Shown: positions 1 to 6,621, counted from the first letter of the stretch. The stretch: DNA of 7,453 nt from CAZBMJ01 sp964493205 (GCA_964493205.1 CAZBMJ010000063.1:1-7453); one strand, 5' to 3'. The notes: generated by a model from the sequence alone, not told the origin. Program-made: numbers and translations.

Positions 1-80
1 CTCAGATTAACTAATCAATACTTATGGGTAATCATATGGCCACGGTACGTAGGAATCAGCTGAAAATCGAACTCACGTTA
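1..80 (+). repeat. Left arm of a long inverted repeat
   Basis: Positions 1-38 are identical to the reverse complement of 7406-7443, and 41-60 to the reverse complement of 7373-7392. After a 3-base length difference, 67-80 matches 7356-7369 at 13 of 14 positions. The two arms therefore share about 72 aligned bases. The arm carries GC at 39-40 where the right arm has 13 bases that build a hairpin. Its inner end (TAACGTGA on the minus strand) contains the TAA stop codon of the lipoprotein gene at 78-80. Seen directly: the inverted identity. Inferred: this is the end of a dispersed element, possibly an insertion sequence, because similarity stops abruptly at the same base in both arms. Confidence 0.93.
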
Positions 81-3000
81 CCAAACCTTACCTTCATTTC
101 TAAGATCTTCATAGGTTTTGCCTGAATCCATAAAATTATCCGTACCTTTTACCCACCCAGCGCCTGGTTTACCAATAAATTCCATAAAAGTCGTTGCCTT
201 GTCCTCATAGGACCAAGGAGAATCGTCTTTCGACAAAGCTTTTAAATAATCTTTTTTTGGAACATCATAACGTCCTTTTACTAGCCTACTTAGGAGTTCC
301 CCTCCTCCAATCGCATTATTCCTGTAATATGAAGAAGAGTTATGATTATAAACGCTTCTTGCGGCTTTCTTGATGAGCTTAAATTTATCATCTATGTCCA
401 TTGTATTATCTTGTAAAATATAATCTATATAATGACTATAACCATCATACATTACAACATTCTCATTTTTACCATAAGATTCTAAATAAATATCTCTTGT
501 ATTATCATCACTCATCAGAGAATATTTAATGGACTGATTTACTCCTATCCAATCAAACTTAGTTTTGTTAATACGTTTAACTTTATCTAACATGGATTCT
601 TCGTTATCAACACTGAGCACAAAATTTGCATAGGCATTAATGACTTCTTCTTTATCATGAGTCCAAGTAAAAGTCTTTAAATAAACATCTCTTGTAGCAT
701 CATTATTTATGAGTAAGTATTTAAGTGTATTGGTTAGCGGGGTTTCTACTCCATGCTCAGTGGAAGACCTACCATCGCCCCTAGTTACTTTATCTTTTTT
801 CGTACTATTAATCATATCATTAATTATATCTTTATACAGCTTAAGACTCTCATAATCTTTATTTTTAAAAGATTCATTTATCATCTGAACATCATTTTTT
901 AGACAAAAATAAGCGATTTTATTATTTCTATCTTTTTGCAATAATCTATACATTGGAGAGATTAAATAATACGGATTATGACCTGAATTATTTAAGGTGC
1001 TGGCACGCAAAGCCTTATTAAACTTATCTTTGCCGCCAGAAACATCCACTAAAATATCTAGTGTTTTAATAACTTTATCTATTTCAGCATCTGAATTCAT
1101 AGATGAAACAGCAAGATTATTAATATTAATCTCAGAATCTTTTTCGACATTATCGGCACCAGCCAACCAACCAAACTTTATTAAATCTTGAAACGCTGCT
1201 TCACTATCATTAGCTAAAGTAAAACCTTTAAGCCCTTCATATAAAGAATTAAATATTTCAGGTTTAGCTATGTTGTTTTTTAATAAGGATAAAATATCAG
1301 TTTCGCCCGCATCATTCGCATCATTTAGAGGCAAATTTTCATTCAAATGACCATCTAATATACCATTAATATCATTAAGAAAACTCATTATCTTATTTGC
1401 CTCAAGCGTATTAACTATATTCCTTTTTGCTAAAGAAGAAATAAGATTATTGCTAAAACCAGAACCTTTAATCAAGCTTCCTAACAATCCCTGAACCTCT
1501 TCTGCTAACAGAATATTCGCATTAAAATAACTTCTAATAAAGCTTTTCAAAGCTTCAATACTGATAGTTTTAGCTTGATCTATTACTTCACTAGATTCTA
1601 TTTTATAATCTAGTAGTTCAGAAGATTGTTTATCTTTAATTGAGTTATATTCATCAAAATACTTTTTCAAATAAGGGCTGGTTTCGATGATTTTACGCCA
1701 GGCCATATTTGAGGCTGGATTAATTTTAGTTTTTAATCCTGATATAATGTCCCGCTTATCAATTGGCTTAACAGCAGCATCAAGCTTAGCAACATAAAAA
1801 CCAACTAAGTTATCTTTGGCGCCATCAACTTTAAATAAATCACTTTTATTAATAACCTTATTGCCGCTTAGTAAATTATTTTTATTCAACTCATCTACTA
1901 AACTAGCTGGTTCTGGCAACTTAGCCTCATCACTAAAAATATCAGTCACTTGAGCCACTTCTATTTCTTGTTTTTTATCTGCAGGCAAGCTTGGTTTTAA
2001 GGCATTTAAAGCAGCTGCTTTATCATCGGCAGAAATAGCTTTATCTGCAATAATATTTTTTGCTAACTCAAATTGCTTATTATTTATAGGGTTTTTATCA
2101 GGATTATTAGTTATAGAGTCTTTAATTTTTTGTAATTTTTCAATTTTATCCATTGCGGGTGAATTAGATTTTAATATGACTTCAGCTAATTTTGTTTTAT
2201 GAAAATCAACAACTCTAGCAAACGTGGTTAGATATCCATATTTATCCAACAAGGAATTTTTAATTGTCGCAATCATCTGCATATTGCTATCAAAATCTAT
2301 AGTTTCATCAGAAACCAGGTTATTAGCTACGACAACAAATTTTTGTTCAATTTTATTTTTATTTGTAGCAGACATGGTAGGCTTTAAATCTATCAAATGA
2401 TCGATTTTGTCATTATTTGATACAGCTGGATCCTTAATAATTTGGTCAGCTAACAAAATTTCTTTTTCTTCAATTAGAGCTTGTTTGTCTGCAGCTATTA
2501 AAGATGGTTTTATATACTGCAAAAAAGCACTTTTTGCGGCAGCATCCATAGCGGCATCCTTAAAAATATCTTCAGTCAAAGCCACTTGTTTATCTTCAAT
2601 ATGTGCTTTTTTAACAGGATCACCTATGGAATTTTTTATGGTGTCTAAATTTCCAATTTTTTCTATATTTTCAGTGGCATCATCAAGAATGTTTTGAGCT
2701 AATGTCACTTGTTTATCCTCTATTTGAGCCTTTTCAGCAGGAGAAACACTTTTAAGGTTATCTAATATCTTAATTTTTTTATCATTATTACTATGAGCAC
2801 TGGTTATAATAGTATCGGCAAAGGCTTCTTTATTAGGACCGATAATCTTATCTGTAATAACTGGATCAGTTGTTAGAGATAATAAATGTTCTTTGCTTTT
2901 ATCATCAGTTGGAAAATCTAATGTATTAGGATCAGCATTGGCAAGAACTACACGTAAACTTTGATCTGCATCTTTAGCAAGTAATTTTTCTATAAATTCT

Positions 3001-3392
3001 TTATTAGCAAATTTTGCCAATGAAATTGAATCTGCAAGATTAGCGCTCAAGTCTGTTATGACAGCACTAGTTTCAGTATCAGGTAAATCAGCTAAATTAT
3101 TCAAAAAAGATTTGCCATTTTTACTTAATCTTAAAATGTTTTGAGCTTTGGCTTTTTTTACTCCAGAACTATCTGTTGGCTCTATATAATTATTTAAAAC
3201 ATCATAAGCATTGGCAATATTATCAATAGCATCAGTAACAGGAAAGTTTGCTTCTGGTGGCGGCGGTGGTTTTTTATTTAAAGTAGAAGGAGTGGTATTT
3301 AGAGGTTTAGCGGTATTTTCAACGTCTTTAAAAACATCACAACCACTTAAAAATAAACCTAAAGCTATAATTTTTAATATAATTTTATTCAT
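78..3392 (-). CDS. Large repeat-containing lipoprotein, 1104 aa, function unknown
   Basis: I do not recognise a named family. The N-terminus is a lipoprotein signal: MNKIILK, a hydrophobic stretch, then the lipobox LSGC with Cys18 as the predicted lipidated residue. Asp follows the Cys, which in E. coli favours retention in the inner membrane; whether that rule holds here is unknown. A flexible linker with five prolines (residues 42-46) precedes a long, almost wholly alpha-helical body. Residues ~188-480 form about seven degenerate repeats of 40-48 residues. Residues ~890-907 and ~955-972 are a second pair of similar segments, both containing TRD(V/I)YL. The only Cys in the mature body seen is near residue 830. 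An in-frame ATG at 3417-3419 would add nine residues (MYIYDECTF) before the signal peptide. The later ATG gives a normal signal peptide and lies downstream of the predicted -10, so I chose it. The gene lies 75 bp downstream of RNase R on the same strand, with an FNR-type box between them. The stop codon lies in the inverted repeat, so the C-terminus may be truncated. A periplasm-facing scaffold or binding role is inference only. Confidence 0.9.
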   Translation of the reverse strand: MNKIILKIIALGLFLSGCDVFKDVENTAKPLNTTPSTLNKKPPPPPEANFPVTDAIDNIANAYDVLNNYIEPTDSSGVKKAKAQNILRLSKNGKSFLNNLADLPDTETSAVITDLSANLADSISLAKFANKEFIEKLLAKDADQSLRVVLANADPNTLDFPTDDKSKEHLLSLTTDPVITDKIIGPNKEAFADTIITSAHSNNDKKIKILDNLKSVSPAEKAQIEDKQVTLAQNILDDATENIEKIGNLDTIKNSIGDPVKKAHIEDKQVALTEDIFKDAAMDAAAKSAFLQYIKPSLIAADKQALIEEKEILLADQIIKDPAVSNNDKIDHLIDLKPTMSATNKNKIEQKFVVVANNLVSDETIDFDSNMQMIATIKNSLLDKYGYLTTFARVVDFHKTKLAEVILKSNSPAMDKIEKLQKIKDSITNNPDKNPINNKQFELAKNIIADKAISADDKAAALNALKPSLPADKKQEIEVAQVTDIFSDEAKLPEPASLVDELNKNNLLSGNKVINKSDLFKVDGAKDNLVGFYVAKLDAAVKPIDKRDIISGLKTKINPASNMAWRKIIETSPYLKKYFDEYNSIKDKQSSELLDYKIESSEVIDQAKTISIEALKSFIRSYFNANILLAEEVQGLLGSLIKGSGFSNNLISSLAKRNIVNTLEANKIMSFLNDINGILDGHLNENLPLNDANDAGETDILSLLKNNIAKPEIFNSLYEGLKGFTLANDSEAAFQDLIKFGWLAGADNVEKDSEININNLAVSSMNSDAEIDKVIKTLDILVDVSGGKDKFNKALRASTLNNSGHNPYYLISPMYRLLQKDRNNKIAYFCLKNDVQMINESFKNKDYESLKLYKDIINDMINSTKKDKVTRGDGRSSTEHGVETPLTNTLKYLLINNDATRDVYLKTFTWTHDKEEVINAYANFVLSVDNEESMLDKVKRINKTKFDWIGVNQSIKYSLMSDDNTRDIYLESYGKNENVVMYDGYSHYIDYILQDNTMDIDDKFKLIKKAARSVYNHNSSSYYRNNAIGGGELLSRLVKGRYDVPKKDYLKALSKDDSPWSYEDKATTFMEFIGKPGAGWVKGTDNFMDSGKTYEDLRNEGKVW
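1953..2831 (-). repeat. Protein-level tandem repeats, ~41 aa, seven copies
   Basis: Within the lipoprotein, successive segments begin at residues about 188, 228, 269, 311, 352, 400 and 440. They follow a loose pattern: x-x-x-L-A-x-x-I-hydrophobic-x-D, a polar turn, D-K, hydrophobic-x-x-L-x-x-I-K-P/N-S-L, a turn, then D-K-x-x-I-E-x-K. Clear examples are QVTLAQNIL, QVALTEDIF, EILLADQII and QFELAKNII at the starts, and IEDKQ or IEEKE at the junctions. The fifth copy is longer and more diverged. The DNA copies are not obviously similar, which points to old duplication. Each unit looks like a two-helix hairpin, which would stack into a solenoid. Confidence 0.75.
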
Positions 3393-3410
3393 AAAAGTGC
3401 ACTCATCATA

Positions 3411-3451
3411 AATATACATTATTTATGTAGCAATTTATTGATCAAAATCAA
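3411..3451 (-). promoter_or_regulatory. FNR/ANR-type box and -10 upstream of the lipoprotein gene
   Basis: Positions 3438-3451 read TTGAT-CAAA-ATCAA, a perfect match to the FNR/ANR consensus TTGAT-N4-ATCAA. On the minus strand TATATT (3416-3411) is a good -10 (5 of 6). A start at A3403, 7 nt after the -10, puts the centre of the box at -41.5, the textbook class II activation position. No convincing -35 hexamer is present, as expected for an activator-dependent promoter. The leader would be about 11 nt. Box and -10 are seen directly; regulation by oxygen or redox state is inferred from the family consensus. Confidence 0.6.
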
Positions 3452-3467
3452 GGGAGTAGATATATAT

Positions 3468-5183
3468 TTATAGCTTTTTGCTTAACTCAAAATCAATGAA
3501 GCCCCGATCAGCATTAACATTGATCAATGTTACTTTTACTTCATCGCCCACAGTGATTTTTTTATTGGAACCACTGATTACTAAACATAATTTTGTGGGC
3601 ATAAAAATAACTCTTTGCTTAGCAATACTTGATATGTGCACCAACCCTTCCACATGATGCTTTTTTAAACGCACAAAAAAGCCAAACTCTGTGCAAGAAA
3701 TAACTCTCGCTAAGAAATTTTCACCAACTTTATCAAGCATAAAGAAGGCTGCAAAAATTTTATGAATTTTTCTCTCTAGATCTACGGCCTTACCTTCTTT
3801 TTCACTAATAGATTGAGCAATATGAGCTAAATTTTCAATGTTTAAAGAGTTTTCACTTTTTTCAAAACAAAAACTGGATAATTGCCTGTGCACTATAAGA
3901 TCAGCATATCGCCTGATAGGTGAAGTAAAATGCGTATAAGCTTGCGAAGCCAAACCAAAATGCTTTAAATTTTGCTCACTGTAACGCGCCTGCATCATGG
4001 CCCTTAACATTAAGCTATTTAATATATCTTTATAGCGACTATTTTCATATTGTTTAATAACATCACTTAATCGTGCACTGTGATCCACTGTTTTAATAGC
4101 TGATAAAGCCGTAGCTGTTTCAAAAAATTGTTGTAGTTTTTCTTCGTTAGGTTCTTCGTGAACTCGATAAATACTAGGAATTTTATGTTTAATAAAGAAT
4201 TCCGCCACAATTTCATTAGCTGCTACCATTAAATCTTCGATTATTTTATGAGAATCAAGCCGTGAACTTGGGTTAATACTTATGGGCTCGCCTTTTTTAT
4301 CAAGGGCCACCAAACTTTCGCTCAAATCAAAATCAATGGCTCCTCTTTTATGCCGTTCAGAACGCAAAATTAAAGCAGCCTCACGCAAATAGGTCAAACT
4401 ATCTTTTATTTCTGGACTTAATTTTTTAGGCTCTTTACCGTCATAAAAATTTTGTACTTCTTCATAGGTTAGTCGTGCCTGACTTTTAATAACGCCTCGG
4501 TCAATACTGATTTTACCAATAGCGCCCTTAAAAGATAATTGAAAACTAGCAACTAAGACCAACCTTAAAACTTTTGGCTTTAGAGAACAAAGACCGTTGC
4601 TTAAGCTTTCAGGTAACATGGGTATACAGTGACCAGGATAATAAATACTCGTGCCCCTATTAAAGGCTTCTAAATCTAGAACACTATTTTGTTTTACATA
4701 ATGACTTACATCGGCAATGGCCACAAAAACGTGGTAGCCATCTTTATTTTTTTGAGCAAAAACGGCATCATCAAAATCTTTGGCAGTCTTGCCGTCAATA
4801 GTACATAAGGCCAAGTTTGTTAAATCAAGGCGGCCTTTAGTATCTTTGGCCAACACTTTATTGCCAAATTTTTGTGCTTCTTGATCGCATTCATCACTAA
4901 AAATTTCTCGCACTTTTGATTGTTCAATAAGGTCTATGACTTGATCTGATAAAAACAGAGGCTTTTGCAAGATTTTAAGCAAAAATACTGCCGGCTCATC
5001 AAATTTACCCTTGGTGCGCATTACTGCTTTTAAAATGGTTTTTAAGGCAATATGGTGAGGAAGTTCTTCGCGCTGACCAGTCACTAAATATTTCTTTTTA
5101 GCACTTACTAAATAAAGTTTATTATCTATTTCAGTCAGCTCACCAATAATTATTTTGTTTCTTTTATAATTTATTTTTTTCAT
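3468..5183 (-). CDS. rnr: Short RNase R-type 3'-5' exoribonuclease (RNB family), 571 aa
   Basis: A processive, metal-dependent 3'-to-5' RNA exonuclease of the RNB family, acting in the cytoplasm on structured RNA, decaying mRNA and defective rRNA. The active-site block TIDGKTAKDFDDA (residues 128-140) carries the four aspartates D130, D136, D138 and D139, matching E. coli RNase R D272/D278/D280/D281. Tyr162 in IADVSHYV matches the RNA-clamping Tyr. HFTSPIRRYADLIVHR (418-433) is the second family signature. A C-terminal S1 domain starts near residue 486 (GENFLARVISCTEFGFFV). TIDG rather than the TIDS of RNase II favours RNase R. It is much shorter than E. coli RNase R (813 aa). Residues 1-110 hold at most one degenerate cold-shock-like domain, there is no N-terminal helix-turn-helix, and there is no basic tail after S1. 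The start cannot move far upstream because a divergent gene begins 101 bp away. No Shine-Dalgarno is seen. All catalytic residues are intact, so it is probably active. Confidence 0.95.
   Translation of the reverse strand: MKKINYKRNKIIIGELTEIDNKLYLVSAKKKYLVTGQREELPHHIALKTILKAVMRTKGKFDEPAVFLLKILQKPLFLSDQVIDLIEQSKVREIFSDECDQEAQKFGNKVLAKDTKGRLDLTNLALCTIDGKTAKDFDDAVFAQKNKDGYHVFVAIADVSHYVKQNSVLDLEAFNRGTSIYYPGHCIPMLPESLSNGLCSLKPKVLRLVLVASFQLSFKGAIGKISIDRGVIKSQARLTYEEVQNFYDGKEPKKLSPEIKDSLTYLREAALILRSERHKRGAIDFDLSESLVALDKKGEPISINPSSRLDSHKIIEDLMVAANEIVAEFFIKHKIPSIYRVHEEPNEEKLQQFFETATALSAIKTVDHSARLSDVIKQYENSRYKDILNSLMLRAMMQARYSEQNLKHFGLASQAYTHFTSPIRRYADLIVHRQLSSFCFEKSENSLNIENLAHIAQSISEKEGKAVDLERKIHKIFAAFFMLDKVGENFLARVISCTEFGFFVRLKKHHVEGLVHISSIAKQRVIFMPTKLCLVISGSNKKITVGDEVKVTLINVNADRGFIDFELSKKL
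3515..3532. repeat. 18-bp perfect palindrome inside the RNase R gene
   Basis: TAACATTGATCAATGTTA reads the same on both strands. It lies in the last 70 bases of the RNase R coding region, encoding part of VTLINVNAD. It could be a cruciform, a protein-binding site or coincidence; the conserved S1-domain strand it encodes limits what can be read into it. Confidence 0.5.
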
Positions 5184-5190
5184 ACACTAC

Positions 5191-5199
5191 TTTATAGCA
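5191..5199 (-). promoter_or_regulatory. Extended -10 for RNase R, probably leaderless
   Basis: On the minus strand the sequence is TGCTATAAA, an extended -10 (TG-n-TATAAA, 5 of 6 to TATAAT), followed by 7 nt and then the ATG at 5183. Transcription starting 7-8 nt after the -10 would begin at or next to the A of the ATG. This agrees with the absence of a Shine-Dalgarno. No strong -35 is seen, which an extended -10 can tolerate. Confidence 0.45.
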
Positions 5200-5211
5200 C
5201 TTATGGGCTTA

Positions 5212-5239
5212 TTTACATTATTTTTAGCCAAACTATCAC
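5212..5239 (+). promoter_or_regulatory. Possible sigma70-type promoter for the small exported protein
   Basis: TTTACA (5212-5217, 5 of 6 to TTGACA) is followed after 16 bp by TATCAC (5234-5239, 4 of 6 to TATAAT). The position suits a leader of roughly 40 nt before the ATG at 5285. The -10 is weak, and AT-rich DNA yields such matches by chance; AATAAT-like strings just downstream are alternatives. Confidence 0.3.
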
Positions 5240-5284
5240 AAAAATGAAAATAATGAAGCAGAAAAGTTCATAAGGGGGAAAGTT

Positions 5285-5629
5285 ATGAAATTAATAAAAT
5301 ATTTCTTGCTCATGTTTATTAGTTGTTCTTTATTTGCCAGCGAAGAGATCGAAATAATCAGAGGCATGATGCCTAGTGATACATCTATTACTTTTAACGT
5401 GGATTCCAATGGCTGCACCAGCAAAGAAGACTTTAGTGTTATGGTAAACAGAAAAGGCGATCATACAGTTCTTTTTTTAAAAAGAATTCATGAAGACTTA
5501 TGTAGGGGCTACATGCCCATGGGTACTAAAATTTCTTTTACCTATGAAGAGCTCAATATACCAGAAGGTGAATTCATGGTAGCTAACCCAGTCATAGGCT
5601 ATTGGACCTATTATGATTTCACATTTTAA
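5285..5629 (+). CDS. Small exported protein with two mature cysteines, 114 aa
   Basis: The start is well supported: AAGGGGG at 5272-5278, a strong Shine-Dalgarno, lies 6 nt before the ATG. A signal peptide MKLIKYFLLMFISCSLFA is followed by a likely signal peptidase I site after Ala18. The FISC segment is a poor lipobox (Phe at -3), so I prefer a soluble periplasmic or secreted product. The mature part is about 96 residues with Cys44 and Cys73, which could form a disulfide. Residues ~65-101 follow a pattern L-x-R-I-x-x-D-x-C-x-G-x-x-P-x-G-x-x-I-x-F-x-Y-E-E-L, then a Gly turn and N-P-V. I have the impression of similar small secreted proteins in other proteobacteria but cannot name a family. 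It is the only plus-strand gene, divergent from RNase R and convergent with the metalloprotease. Function unknown. Confidence 0.85.
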   Translation: MKLIKYFLLMFISCSLFASEEIEIIRGMMPSDTSITFNVDSNGCTSKEDFSVMVNRKGDHTVLFLKRIHEDLCRGYMPMGTKISFTYEELNIPEGEFMVANPVIGYWTYYDFTF

Positions 5630-5669
5630 CTTCTAATTCATGGCTTAGCGTTATAAAGCAGTATGTTAT

Positions 5670-5706
5670 TGCAACTATAGGGATATGGGTTGCATTAATC
5701 CCTTTT
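5670..5706. terminator. Weak candidate terminator between convergent genes
   Basis: The 105-bp space between the small exported protein and the metalloprotease contains two overlapping, mutually exclusive stems. One is AGGGAT/ATCCCT (5679-5684 with 5698-5703), followed by a run of four T. The other is TGCAAC/GTTGCA (5670-5675 with 5689-5694). Both have 13-base loops and short stems, so this is a weak terminator at best. Its position at a convergent junction is what makes it plausible. Confidence 0.3.
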
Positions 5707-5734
5707 GCTTATACAGGCCATATCTGGCTCAAGT

Positions 5735-6457
5735 TCACCATTTAATCAACTCATCAAAAGATTCACCCGTTTGAATTCGCTCAAGCAAGGGATAAACTTC
5801 ATCATAACCAGCTTTATTAATCCAAGCTGACACTTCGGCTTTTGCCGCTTTATAGCGCCAAGTCAGGACATTATCGTCGGGGCTAAAAAAATCACGGTTA
5901 ACAAGTTTTCTAACAGCTTGGGTATCATGATTATCACTGCTTAAAAGCAGATATTGAGACCGCCTATCAACCTGCATAGCCAAGCCCTCGTTAAACCAAA
6001 CCGGAAGTTCTGTGAAACTTTTCCACCAACCTAATCGCTGAAATACCTCAGCGTGCACTAGCTCATGGGCAAGCACATCAATATTTTGACCTTGAGGACC
6101 AATAATAACGCAAGTCCGTCCTGGTAAACTCACCGCGCTACCATAGGGATTAATTTTAAGGGGCCAAAAATATTGGGGGTCATTAAAAAAAGCGATGATG
6201 GGGCGGCCGAGGGGTGCTCCAAAACTATCTCTAATGCGGGCTTTTGCTTGAGGTATTAATTCACTGAGCGCTAAACGCTGATTTTGGCTCATACTGCCTT
6301 CAATTAAAGCCCCATGATTAATCTCTTCCACTGGCATGAGTTTGATCAAAGAACAAACAGCTGTATCAGGGTTACTCATAGCGTAGGCAAATATTGCCAG
6401 GATAAAGCCTAACAGGAACACCATCAGACGGAAAATTATTTTTTTAGCAGCAAGCAT
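5735..6457 (-). CDS. Exported or membrane-anchored zinc metalloprotease (gluzincin type), 240 aa
   Basis: Residues 131-135 are HELVH, the zinc-binding HExxH motif with catalytic Glu132. A third ligand, Glu157, sits in LPVWFNEGLA. The spacing and the W-F-x-E-G-x-A context are typical of gluzincins of the peptidase MA-like group. The N-terminus has a basic start (AAKK) and a hydrophobic segment at about 8-26. AYA-M at 24-27 is a possible signal peptidase I site, so the catalytic domain should face the periplasm, anchored or released. Two cysteines (35, 116) could form a disulfide there. RPIIAFFNDPQYFWPL and the GPQGQNIDVLAHE run leading into the active site look like conserved parts of the domain. 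The substrate is unknown. ATG at 6457 is used; a second Met at residue 12 would spoil the signal sequence. The Shine-Dalgarno is weak. Confidence 0.88.
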   Translation of the reverse strand: MLAAKKIIFRLMVFLLGFILAIFAYAMSNPDTAVCSLIKLMPVEEINHGALIEGSMSQNQRLALSELIPQAKARIRDSFGAPLGRPIIAFFNDPQYFWPLKINPYGSAVSLPGRTCVIIGPQGQNIDVLAHELVHAEVFQRLGWWKSFTELPVWFNEGLAMQVDRRSQYLLLSSDNHDTQAVRKLVNRDFFSPDDNVLTWRYKAAKAEVSAWINKAGYDEVYPLLERIQTGESFDELIKW

Positions 6458-6488
6458 ATACTTTGCTTTAGACCTATCATTAAAATAG

Positions 6489-6504
6489 AACCGGTTTCAT
6501 GAAA
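6489..6504. promoter_or_regulatory. Overlapping palindromes upstream of the metalloprotease gene
   Basis: AACCGGTT (6489-6496) and TTTCATGAAA (6495-6504) are perfect palindromes sharing two bases, centred about 35 and 43 bp upstream of the metalloprotease ATG. This is a plausible operator position. I recognise no regulator consensus, and short palindromes are common. Confidence 0.25.
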
Positions 6505-6535
6505 TCCTCTAACCCATAAGCAATTAACCCAAAAA

Positions 6536-6598
6536 ATTCTAGGCCCCTTTCGTAAAAATCTAGGCTCGTCCTTGTCCACATAGGCCTTAAAAACAAGG
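6536..6598. repeat. Three phased TAGGC motifs and a hairpin in the spacer
   Basis: TAGGC occurs at 6540-6544, 6561-6565 and 6581-6585, spaced 21 and 20 bp, about two helical turns. The first two share a longer context (AAATTCTAGGC and AAAATCTAGGC). The third overlaps the loop of a 6-bp stem, CCTTGT/ACAAGG (6570-6575 with 6593-6598). The block fills the 164-bp space between the 238-aa gene's stop and the metalloprotease start. It could be a regulator site or 3'-end structure. On the minus strand no T-run directly follows the stem, so it is not a standard terminator. Confidence 0.35.
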
Positions 6599-6621
6599 TC
6601 ACTGGGAACTACCTGCTACCC

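Noticed and set aside
997..1191. Plus-strand ORF of 64 codons inside the lipoprotein gene
   Set aside because: Antisense to a well-supported coding region, with no ribosome-binding site or recognisable motif; a shadow frame.
2407..2697. Plus-strand ORF of 96 codons with a Ser/Ala-rich product
   Set aside because: Opposite the lipoprotein repeat region; its composition simply reflects the complement of Asp/Lys/Ile-rich codons.
3211..3411. Plus-strand ORF with a poly-Gly stretch
   Set aside because: The glycines are the complement of the lipoprotein's poly-proline linker; a shadow frame.
3417..3419. Upstream ATG as the lipoprotein start
   Set aside because: It would put charged residues (YDEC) ahead of the signal peptide and lies upstream of the predicted transcript start; the ATG at 3392 fits better.
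4275..4286. AATACTTATGGG in the RNase R gene, identical to 12 bases of the inverted repeat (17-28)
   Set aside because: Lies in a coding region, flanks do not match, and a 12-base match in AT-rich DNA can arise by chance.
5236..5424. Minus-strand ORF of 62 codons
   Set aside because: Antisense to the start and signal peptide of the small exported protein, which has a strong Shine-Dalgarno.
6512..6520. ACCCATAAG, also found in the inverted repeat at 7415-7423
   Set aside because: Only nine bases are shared and the surroundings diverge; too short to claim a third repeat copy.
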